12,886 nucleotides of DNA, taken from contig JAHFAP010000066.1 of the NCBI GenBank assembly GCA_023250495.1, positions 1 to 12,886 of the forward strand, given 5' to 3'. A model generated the notes under the pieces. It searched no databases. It was not told the DNA's origin and worked only from the letters and a program-made list of their open reading frames with translations. This stretch comes from Deltaproteobacteria bacterium. Its GTDB lineage: Bacteria > Desulfobacterota > Binatia > UBA9968. Within the stretch, counting starts at the first letter, position 1; the number at the start of each line of letters is the position of its first letter. Positions 6,814 through 12,886 of the stretch are shown here, one piece after another. Made by a program: the position numbers and the translations under genes.

Positions 6814-8499
6814 TTGGTCAAGCTGGCGTACAGGCAGGGGATCCTCATTCCGCTTTTCTCCAGCATCCTCGCAGGATCGCTGATCGTTACGCCGATCTTG
6901 ATCGTGTTGTTCCGCAGCATTACCACGACGAGGCTGGGGGCTGCTGCCGGCTTCACCGTCGAGAACTACTTCAGGGTCTTTACCGATCCGCAAATCCTTC
7001 CCATGCTCAATAACTCCCTTCTCTACGCGGCAGGCGCCGCGGCGCTGGGAACAGGGCTGGGCGCATTACTGGGCTGGATTGTGGCGCGGACAAATACACC
7101 CGGGAAGGCGCTGGTCGAACTGATGCCGCTGTACCCAATGCTCATGCCCCCCATCATGAAAAACATCGCGTGGATTCTTTTGCTGGCGCCGAAGTCAGGA
7201 ATCTTGAACGGTTTTCTGCATGAGAGTTTAGGGATTCAAGAGCAGGTCTTCAACGCCTTCTCTCTCCCCGCCATGATTTGGGTTTTTGGTCTTACGTGCG
7301 TTCCTTTGGGATATCTGTTCCTTCTCCCTGTCTTCCTCTCCTTTGACCCGTCCCTGGAGGAGAGCGCCTACATTGCCGGGAGCAGACCGATTCATACGAC
7401 GCTGCGCATTACCTTCCCCCTCGCGGTACCCGCTTTTCTGTCTGCATTCGTGCTGAATTTTCTAAGAGGACTGCGTTCCTTTGAGACCCCGGTGCTCCAA
7501 GGCAGCCCCGGTGGAATCAACGTCTTTGTGGCCAAGGTCTATGATTCCATGTCGATAGAGTACAATCCCGGACTGGCCACGGCTTACAGCTCCGTTCTCA
7601 TTTTGGTTTCGATCCTGGCGCTTGTATTTTATGTCAGGGCTACCCGCTTTTCTGAGAGATATGCGACGATAACGGGGAAAGGCTACAGTGTGAAAGTTAT
7701 TGATATAGGGAAATGGAAATACGCCACGTTCCTGGCCGTCTTCGCCTATTTCCTCGTCGGCATAGCCATCCCTTTTGTGGTTCTCATAGTGGTCTCGTTA
7801 ATTCCCTACTATGACTATGAGACCTTCATGAAATTCCCGGCGAATATAGATATCTCGAACTATTACAGGGTGCTCAAGCACCCAAGCTTCGTGAGCGGTC
7901 TCTACAACTCCCTTTTCCTCTCTCTCGCGATAGCGCTCACTACCGTCCTGGCTGGCATCGTCATGGCATTCACCATTTACAGAACCAAGATCTACGGGAG
8001 CAAGGTCTTTGAATTTATTGGAACGATGCCTCTAGCCTTTCCTCCGCTAGTCCTTTCACTGGGGCTCGTCCTTGCCCTTATCGGCACACCTGCATACAAC
8101 ACCCTGTGGGCGCTCGGAGTGGGCCTCTTCGTTGCCTATTTTCCCTATGCGCTCAGAAACGCGTCCGGTGCTATCGTCAACATTCATAAAGAGCTCGACG
8201 AGGCCGCTTGGGTTCACGGTGCCAGATGGAGGCATGTCTTCTTTAAAGTGACGCTTCCACTCCTAAAGCCGACTGTCGCAGGCGCTCTCTTCTACATTTT
8301 CATCGAGGCGATAAGAAATATAGACGTCGCTGTTTTGCTGGTGGCTCCTGGAACCGAGTACGGTCCTGTCACGCTCTTTGAATACTTCAGGGTCGGGCAG
8401 TGGGCGGAGGCCGCGGCCGGCGGAGTCATTTATCTTATCATTCTGATTCTGGCTGTCTCGATCGCGAAGTTTGTCTTCAAAATTAAATTCAGTCTGTGA
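6814..8499 (+). CDS. ABC transporter permease, fused two-domain (FbpB/AfuB-like)
   Basis: The 561-residue inner-membrane protein contains two binding-protein-dependent permease domains in tandem, so one chain forms the whole channel. Each half ends with the EAA loop that docks the ATPase: 'EESAYIAGSRPIHTTLRITFPL' near 182-203 and 'DEAAWVHGARWRHVFFKVTLPL' near 462-483. Many hydrophobic segments are visible: about 11-34, 68-90, 104-125, 151-177, 204-218, 256-273, 303-330, 364-388, 402-424, 431-448, 486-512 and 532-550. Fused permeases of this layout are typical of Fe3+-type importers. The start is uncertain. The TTG at 6814 is the first standard start after an in-frame stop at 6793, but the only good ribosome site (AGGGAG, 6787-6792) fits an ACG at 6799 better. 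The ATPase and binding protein flank it. Confidence 0.92.
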   Translation: MVKLAYRQGILIPLFSSILAGSLIVTPILIVLFRSITTTRLGAAAGFTVENYFRVFTDPQILPMLNNSLLYAAGAAALGTGLGALLGWIVARTNTPGKALVELMPLYPMLMPPIMKNIAWILLLAPKSGILNGFLHESLGIQEQVFNAFSLPAMIWVFGLTCVPLGYLFLLPVFLSFDPSLEESAYIAGSRPIHTTLRITFPLAVPAFLSAFVLNFLRGLRSFETPVLQGSPGGINVFVAKVYDSMSIEYNPGLATAYSSVLILVSILALVFYVRATRFSERYATITGKGYSVKVIDIGKWKYATFLAVFAYFLVGIAIPFVVLIVVSLIPYYDYETFMKFPANIDISNYYRVLKHPSFVSGLYNSLFLSLAIALTTVLAGIVMAFTIYRTKIYGSKVFEFIGTMPLAFPPLVLSLGLVLALIGTPAYNTLWALGVGLFVAYFPYALRNASGAIVNIHKELDEAAWVHGARWRHVFFKVTLPLLKPTVAGALFYIFIEAIRNIDVAVLLVAPGTEYGPVTLFEYFRVGQWAEAAAGGVIYLIILILAVSIAKFVFKIKFSL

Positions 8500-8519
8500 G
8501 TTGGCGCGCGACAGGAAGG

Positions 8520-8583
8520 AGATTCTTCGCTGCGCTCAGAATGACACCCAGAGCCTTGTCATCCTGAACGAAGTGAAGGATCT
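8520..8583. repeat. Long intergenic inverted repeat (26-bp arms) between permease and binding-protein genes
   Basis: The left arm (8520-8545, AGATTCTTCGCTGCGCTCAG then AATGAC) pairs with the right arm (8558-8583) across a 12-base spacer, with five mismatches in 26, several of which become G-U pairs in RNA. The type 'TTCGCT-CGCTCAGAATGACA ... GTCATCCTGAACGAAGTGAAGG' resembles a dispersed intergenic palindrome I recall from many uncultured bacterial genomes, of unknown function. In this operon it would form a strong mRNA hairpin just after the permease stop. It might protect or trim the transcript, or partly end it. Confidence 0.75.
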
Positions 8584-8608
8584 GAGCGATGAGTCACTAA
8601 TAAAGGGC

Positions 8609-8638
8609 TTGCAACCGGAGGCGGGTTACCGCTAATAT
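8609..8638 (+). promoter_or_regulatory. Possible internal promoter before the binding-protein gene
   Basis: TTGCAA (8609-8614) is followed after 18 bases by TAATAT (8633-8638); each matches four of six consensus positions. It lies between the inverted repeat and the ATG at 8675. Separate transcription of the binding protein would fit the usual need for more copies of it than of the permease. The match is weak. Confidence 0.28.
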
Positions 8639-8674
8639 GCGTCACACAACCGTTCCTACGAAAGGGGTATGATC

Positions 8675-9736
8675 ATGGGGAGAAAAACTCTGCTGGCTGT
8701 AGCGGTCTCGATCCTCTCGGTTACAATCACCTTGGGCAGCGCTGCCCTGGCAGCCTCTGCGGCGGCTGACCCGTTCAACAAGGTCAGCAATGAACTTTAC
8801 GCCAAGGCGAAGCAAGAGGGCGCGCTGGTCGTCTACTCGGTATGGGACGTCGAGCACATCGTCGCCATCCTCGGCGCCTTTTCCAAGCGCTACCCGGGGA
8901 TAAAAACTAATTACTGGCAGGGAAGGAACCCGGAGATAGTCACAAGGGTTGTGACGGAGTTTCAGGCGGGTAGGGATAGCGTAGACGCGATCCTTTCCGA
9001 TAACGCCCCACCGGTGATCAGGGCTGCGGGGGCGATCATGTCCTACGAAACGGTCCAGAAGGATTTCCTCGTTCTACATGACCCGACCATGCCTATTGTC
9101 AGCCTGCAGATCCAGGCCTTAACCTACAACACCAAGAAAATGAAGCGCGAGGATCTGCCAAAGAGCTGGGAGGATGTCGCCAATCCCAAGTATAAAGGGA
9201 ATGTGGCCTTGGATGACCCGATGAGGGCAGGGCCATTGAGCACTCAGCTCGCGGCTCTCAAGGATCTTTGGAAGGACGATGCGAGATTTGCGCGCTTTGT
9301 CAAGGGACTTAAGGCACTCAACGTTCCAGTCCATAAAAGCACCAGCGCTATGTTTCGGCTGGTCATCTCCGGTGAATATGCCATAGCCATGCCTGCTCTG
9401 CTGCACGATGCCCTGACCGAGAAGGAAAAGGGCACACCTGTCGACCTGGTCGTGACGGCCCCTCCGATAGTTTTTCCCCGCTATGCGGGAATCTATGCCA
9501 AGGCGGCGCATCCGAACGCGGCGAAGCTTCTTACGGAATGGCTTATCTCCACGGAAGGACAGGCTGCGCTAGACTCTGTGGGCAGGGAGGCATCGCGGAA
9601 GGGCTTCCAGTCGAAGACTTCTATCGAAAACGCTTACCCCGCGGGCACCAAGCCGATCCCCGTGAACGACAAACTCTTTATGGAGGATCCGAAGAAGTGG
9701 CTCGACATCAACGTGAAGCTGCTCTGGGAAGGCTAA
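8675..9736 (+). CDS. ABC transporter extracellular solute-binding protein, AfuA/FbpA-like
   Basis: This 353-residue periplasmic protein captures the ligand for the ATPase/permease pair upstream. A signal peptide covers about residues 1-30 (hydrophobic 6-20, Ala-rich cleavage zone). Family landmarks are 'LYAKAKQEGALVVYS' near 41-55, 'DSVDAILSDNAPPV' near 101-114, 'ALTYNTKKM' near 148-156, 'LPKSWEDVANPKYKGNVALDDP' at 161-182, and a C-terminal 'AAKLLTEWLISTEGQAAL'. I see no clear paired ferric-binding tyrosines, so iron is not assured; phosphonate, polyamine or another ligand is equally possible. The ATG at 8675 is preferred over the one at 8669, because AAAGGGG at 8661-8667 would leave only one base before 8669 but seven before 8675. 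The stop overlaps the stop of the convergent amidohydrolase gene. Confidence 0.92.
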   Translation: MGRKTLLAVAVSILSVTITLGSAALAASAAADPFNKVSNELYAKAKQEGALVVYSVWDVEHIVAILGAFSKRYPGIKTNYWQGRNPEIVTRVVTEFQAGRDSVDAILSDNAPPVIRAAGAIMSYETVQKDFLVLHDPTMPIVSLQIQALTYNTKKMKREDLPKSWEDVANPKYKGNVALDDPMRAGPLSTQLAALKDLWKDDARFARFVKGLKALNVPVHKSTSAMFRLVISGEYAIAMPALLHDALTEKEKGTPVDLVVTAPPIVFPRYAGIYAKAAHPNAAKLLTEWLISTEGQAALDSVGREASRKGFQSKTSIENAYPAGTKPIPVNDKLFMEDPKKWLDINVKLLWEG

Positions 9737-10836
9737 GAGGCGGCCGCGGCGGATAACGGCGGCTGTTTCTCCACTCGAGCGCGCAGTCGGGGATAAAACC
9801 GCAACGGGTTGTCGAAAAAGATCCGTCGTTTAATTTCGTCGCTGATATCTTTGCGCTGGATCAGAGTCGGGATGTCTCCCGTAAAGTCCCGCTGGTCCCT
9901 TTCGTGCGGATAATCGGATGCCCAGAGGATGATATCCGGCCTGACGGCTTGAGCCGCCAGAGGCAGCGCCGTCTCTCCGACTTCAGCAGCGAAGAAAATA
10001 TTTCCCTGGCGCAGGTACTCGCTCGGCTTGAGCTTGCAGCGCGGCGAGTACTGGCCCTTTCGCTCAAGCTCCTCGTCCATCCGGTCCATCAGCCAAGGCA
10101 CCCAGCCCATGCCGCACTCGAGGCAGCCGAAGCGGAGCTTTAGGAATAGCTCGAAGACACCTTCGAAGATCATGCTCACGAGCTGCCGCATCTGCGCGAA
10201 CGGATGCTCCAGCGTGTGGGCTACGGTGAAATTGGCCGCGAGGTCGAGGCCGAGGTTAGGGGAGCTGAGACCTCCATGAGTAGAGATCGGCACGTCGAGC
10301 CGCTGGGCTTCTTCCCAAAGCGGATAGAACTCCGGGCCGCTGAAGAGTTTTCCTCCTATGGCCACGGCGGGTAGAACTGCGCCGACCATTCCCAATTCAT
10401 TCACGCACCGGCGCAGCTCTTTGACCGCTTCCTGTACATCCTGCACCGGCAGGAGAGCCACTCCCACCAGACGCGGGCTCACGCGCATGAAGCGGTGATG
10501 GAGCCAATCGTTGTAGGCGCGCGCCAGGGCCACGGCCCAATCCCGGTCTTGAATGGCCGCGTGCGTCAACCCTTGAGTGGGGTAGAGAACGGTGAGCTCG
10601 ATCCCGTTCTTATCCAGAAAAGCGAGCCAGTCCTGAGCGCTGGGTCCAGTGCCTCCTCCGGCCCAGCCGCCGGGCTTGCGCAGCGAGCGCAGGTAACCGT
10701 CCATCGTTAAGCCGGGCCAGAAAGAATAACTCCGATGCCATTCGAGATCCGCGTAAGGCGGGCCGATGTGCTCGCGGAGCTGATCGTCAAGTTCCATCAC
10801 GTGGCCGTCAGCATCGATGATACGGTACTCAGACAT
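9733..10836 (-). CDS. Amidohydrolase-family protein (Amidohydro_2, decarboxylase/hydrolase type)
   Basis: This 367-residue protein has no signal peptide, so it is presumably cytoplasmic. It has the Amidohydro_2 barrel pattern: 'DADGH' with D10 and H12, H187 in 'ISTHGG', 'CLECGMGWVPWLMDRMDEE' near 238-256 with E240, and D308 in 'WASDYPHERD'. These fit the metal and catalytic positions of the ACMSD/LigW-like group, which decarboxylate or hydrolyse aromatic or cyclic acids; the reaction here is not determinable. The start at 10836 is chosen over the ATG at 10851 because AAGGAGG sits directly before it. It is the last gene of the leftward operon, 38 bases after the NMT1-like binding-protein gene, so it may act on what that protein helps import. 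Its stop overlaps the convergent gene by four bases. Confidence 0.9.
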   Translation of the reverse strand: MSEYRIIDADGHVMELDDQLREHIGPPYADLEWHRSYSFWPGLTMDGYLRSLRKPGGWAGGGTGPSAQDWLAFLDKNGIELTVLYPTQGLTHAAIQDRDWAVALARAYNDWLHHRFMRVSPRLVGVALLPVQDVQEAVKELRRCVNELGMVGAVLPAVAIGGKLFSGPEFYPLWEEAQRLDVPISTHGGLSSPNLGLDLAANFTVAHTLEHPFAQMRQLVSMIFEGVFELFLKLRFGCLECGMGWVPWLMDRMDEELERKGQYSPRCKLKPSEYLRQGNIFFAAEVGETALPLAAQAVRPDIILWASDYPHERDQRDFTGDIPTLIQRKDISDEIKRRIFFDNPLRFYPRLRARVEKQPPLSAAAAS

Positions 10837-10874
10837 AAACCCCTCCTTCATGCTTGCCCTGCCGGAAGTTCCAA

Positions 10875-11867
10875 TTATCTTTTGGTCCGGTAGAGCGCGT
10901 CGATGAAACCGCTCTCGTCAAGCTCCTTAACAAAACTCATATCGGCGAAATCCTCCGGCCGGGCAGCGCGGGCCTTGGGATCCTTCTCGCCCAACTCGGC
11001 GAGCGCCTCTTTGATACCATCCAGAGGAGGGTAGGGCTTGGCCGGCACGAGGCGCGAGAAGAAGCGGTAGCTTTCCTCTACGGCCTCTGGATCGTTCACC
11101 TTGATATACTTCGCAATCACCCTTTTGCTGAAATCGCTCTGGCTCTTATAGACCTGGATTCCTTCGACCAACGCGCGCATGAATTTGCGCACGGTCTCAC
11201 GTTTCTCTCGGATGAAGGTGGCGGTCGAAGAAATCGGCGTGGTAGGGTAGGCGCCACCGAAGTCTTCCGGCTCCGCGAGTATGTTGAGGCCGAATTTACG
11301 CGCCAGATTGGTGACCGGCGGCTGCGCGACCATGCCGGCCACCTGCTTGCTCTGGACCGCCGCCAGCCGGGTCGGTTGTCCTCCGGGGATTTGCAGGATA
11401 GCGACGTCGACGTCGGGCTTGAGACCCCACTTGATCAGGATCTTCCTGGTTGCGTAGTCCGAGTTTGAGCCGAAGCGGCTGACGGTGAGCTTCTTTCCCT
11501 TCAGATCCTCTGGCTTCTTAATGTCCGCGCTAACCACGAGGCTGTAAGCGAGAACGTTGGCGAGACCGGCAATCATCGTGACATCCGCGCCCCGCAAACG
11601 AGCAACGACCGGCGAGTTGCCGCCGATCTGCGCGATGGGAATATCTCCGGACATCAGCGCCTGCGTCGCTTTGGAGCCTCCGTCCAGGTAGATCAGAGTC
11701 ACTTCCAGACCATTCTTTTCGAATAACCCGGCCTCTTTAGTGATCCACGGCACCGCCTGGGAGCCGGCGATAGCGCTCCAGCCGACGATGAGCTTTTCGC
11801 CACCAGCCCAGGCAGGGGAAAAGAAGAACACGCAGGCGAGCAGCGTAAGAAGAAAATTTCTAATCAC
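10875..11867 (-). CDS. ABC transporter substrate-binding protein, NMT1/THI5/SsuA-like
   Basis: This 330-residue secreted protein is read from a GTG at 11867. The N-terminus is a clear signal peptide (IRNFLLTLLACVFFFSPAWA, cleaved after about residue 21). The mature part has 'AVPWITKEAGLFEKNGLEVTLIYL', 'GSKATQALMSGDIPIAQIGG', 'KKPEDLKGKKLTVSRFGSNSD' and a closing 'ELDESGFIDALY', the same layout as the protein at 1018-2049. The GTG overlaps the end of the upstream ornithine cyclodeaminase-like gene by eight bases, suggesting coupled translation. A longer frame runs upstream to 12110, but that extension lies inside the other gene and would bury the signal peptide, so I reject it. No permease or ATPase is visible in this operon. 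The ligand is unknown; the context suggests a compound processed by the flanking enzymes. Confidence 0.92.
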   Translation of the reverse strand: MIRNFLLTLLACVFFFSPAWAGGEKLIVGWSAIAGSQAVPWITKEAGLFEKNGLEVTLIYLDGGSKATQALMSGDIPIAQIGGNSPVVARLRGADVTMIAGLANVLAYSLVVSADIKKPEDLKGKKLTVSRFGSNSDYATRKILIKWGLKPDVDVAILQIPGGQPTRLAAVQSKQVAGMVAQPPVTNLARKFGLNILAEPEDFGGAYPTTPISSTATFIREKRETVRKFMRALVEGIQVYKSQSDFSKRVIAKYIKVNDPEAVEESYRFFSRLVPAKPYPPLDGIKEALAELGEKDPKARAARPEDFADMSFVKELDESGFIDALYRTKR

Positions 11868-12886
11868 GGATGTCCTGCACGAACCATTCCAGAGGGAGCG
11901 GATGGCCCAAGCCCTTCGCTTTGGCGAGTTCATAAGCCTTGCCTCCGACGGCGGCGAATTGCAGCCCCTGGGTTCCCTGGTTGTTGAGGAACGTGATCTG
12001 AGTGTCGCTGGTGCGGCCTTTCCAACTGCCGGCGATGATCTCCGGAACGGTGCCGATGTTGGGATTGTCGATCGCGCGGGAGGGAGCGAACGGAACTTTC
12101 TTTTTCTCATCGTCGGTGCCGGCGAAATAGGAAAACATGCCGTCGCTGCCGGAGATCGTCCCGGCCGGCGGCTTTTCCATCGTGAATGTCGAGTTTCCCA
12201 GCCGACCGATCAGGTCGGCGCGCTTGAGCACGTCTACCCCGGCTTCATTATTGCGCACGTTCGTCACATGCATGCCAGGCTCCAGCCACTCGGGCTTGAT
12301 CACCGGAATGAGCGAGTCCGTGGTCATCGCCACGATGTCCGCGGCTTTGACCGCTTTTTGCGGAGCGTCCACCGGCTCGATCGAAACTCCGAGTTTGTCT
12401 TGCATCTCTCGGGCATAATTTTCCCGGTTGGCCTTAGTGGGACTGAAGACGCGAATCTTTTCGATGCGGCGCACCTGGCAGATCGCCTGGGCGTAGGTCC
12501 GCGCCATGCCGCCTGAGCCGAGCATGCCGAGGGTTTTGGAATTCGCTCTGGAGAGATATTTCGCGCCGAGGCCGGCGCATGCCCCGACCCGCATGTGCTG
12601 CAGATAACCGTCATTCATCAGGCACAGCGGCTCCGCGTTGCGCACGCTGAGGAGAAAGATCAGGCCGCAATAGCTTCCCCGCTTGATGCAGTATTTGTCC
12701 TCGGTCTGGTACTCTCCGTCTCTCTCCCACGCGAGCATGTCGGATTTCATGCGGATCGCGAAGACGCCGAGCTTTCTGGAAACTCCCTCCATCGTGCCCC
12801 AGCGATAGTAGTGCGGTTCCTGAGGAACATAGAAATCGATCCTCGGGCGATAGCCGGCGCGCTGCTCATTCAACTCTCTGTAGGCC
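11860..12886 (-). CDS. Ornithine cyclodeaminase/mu-crystallin family protein (partial, N-terminus beyond right edge)
   Basis: The minus-strand frame is open to the right edge, beginning '..AYRELNEQRAGYRPRIDF', and gives 341 residues before its stop. The family pattern is clear: 'LCLMNDGYLQHMRVGACAGLGAKYLSR' is the usual substrate/dimer region, followed by the Rossmann NAD-binding motif 'LGMLGSGGMARTYAQA' (fragment residues about 121-134). 'IRVFSPTKANRENYAREM' and 'ADIVAMTTDSLIPVI' are also typical. Members deaminate ornithine to proline or act as imine reductases or amino-acid dehydrogenases. The region after 'GMHVTNVRNN' (EAGVDVLKRADLIGRLGN) departs from the usual 'vGshtPg.rEld', so ornithine cyclodeaminase activity should not be assumed. 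A TTG at 12873 could be taken as a start, but the homologous-looking sequence continues upstream, so the gene is truncated by the window. It is the first visible gene of the leftward operon. Confidence 0.88.
   Translation of the reverse strand, partial: AYRELNEQRAGYRPRIDFYVPQEPHYYRWGTMEGVSRKLGVFAIRMKSDMLAWERDGEYQTEDKYCIKRGSYCGLIFLLSVRNAEPLCLMNDGYLQHMRVGACAGLGAKYLSRANSKTLGMLGSGGMARTYAQAICQVRRIEKIRVFSPTKANRENYAREMQDKLGVSIEPVDAPQKAVKAADIVAMTTDSLIPVIKPEWLEPGMHVTNVRNNEAGVDVLKRADLIGRLGNSTFTMEKPPAGTISGSDGMFSYFAGTDDEKKKVPFAPSRAIDNPNIGTVPEIIAGSWKGRTSDTQITFLNNQGTQGLQFAAVGGKAYELAKAKGLGHPLPLEWFVQDIRD

Noticed and set aside
11868..12110. N-terminal extension of the leftward NMT1-like gene
   Set aside because: It overlaps the ornithine cyclodeaminase-like gene and would place 81 basic, low-complexity residues before an evident signal peptide.
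11740..12516. 258-codon plus-strand reading frame
   Set aside because: It is opposite two well-supported minus-strand genes and shows no domain features.

Overview
The window looks like bacterial chromosome of moderately high GC from an uncultured soil or groundwater lineage. Solute-binding proteins of the NMT1/SsuA-like and AfuA-like kinds, mixed with metal-dependent amidohydrolases, suggest a Desulfobacterota/Binatota, Rokubacteria or Tectomicrobia-like organism. That placement rests on gene content alone and is tentative. There is no sign of phage, IS element, CRISPR, rRNA or tRNA. No gene-free stretch exceeds about 215 bases.

Layout, left to right. (1) Positions 1-805, minus strand, hold most of an AfuA-type periplasmic binding protein that runs off the left edge. 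It is divergent from an NMT1/SsuA-like binding protein (1018-2049, plus), and the 212-base gap carries a plausible promoter for each. (2) Positions 2134-4366, plus, hold a small redox cluster. Its genes are a PaaA/PaaC-like diiron protein behind a good sigma70-type promoter, an SDR dehydrogenase 25 bases downstream, and a carboxymuconolactone decarboxylase/AhpD-like protein. (3) Positions 4476-5504, plus, encode an amidohydrolase with a lipoprotein signal. (4) Positions 5637-9736, plus, form a complete ABC importer in the order ATPase, fused double permease, binding protein. A long inverted repeat lies between the last two genes. (5) Positions 9733-12886, minus, form an operon read leftwards: ornithine cyclodeaminase-like protein (cut by the right edge), NMT1-like binding protein, cytoplasmic amidohydrolase. 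Its last stop codon overlaps the stop of the ABC binding-protein gene.

The most notable result is the CMD/AhpD-like gene at 3776-4366. It is interrupted by an in-frame TGA exactly where the family has the second cysteine of its CxxC redox site. A perfect 6-bp hairpin with a GU-containing hexaloop begins 11 bases after the TGA, and its loop starts 18 bases after it. This is the geometry of a bacterial SECIS element, so the gene is best read as one 196-residue selenoprotein with a CxxU site. It would be mis-annotated as two fragments or a pseudogene. If correct, the host must have SelA/SelB/SelC/SelD.

Functional picture (inference): a nutrient-scavenging region with one intact importer and three further binding proteins that have no membrane partner here. 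These sit with hydrolases and oxidoreductases that could process imported amide-like or aromatic compounds. No substrate can be named from sequence alone.
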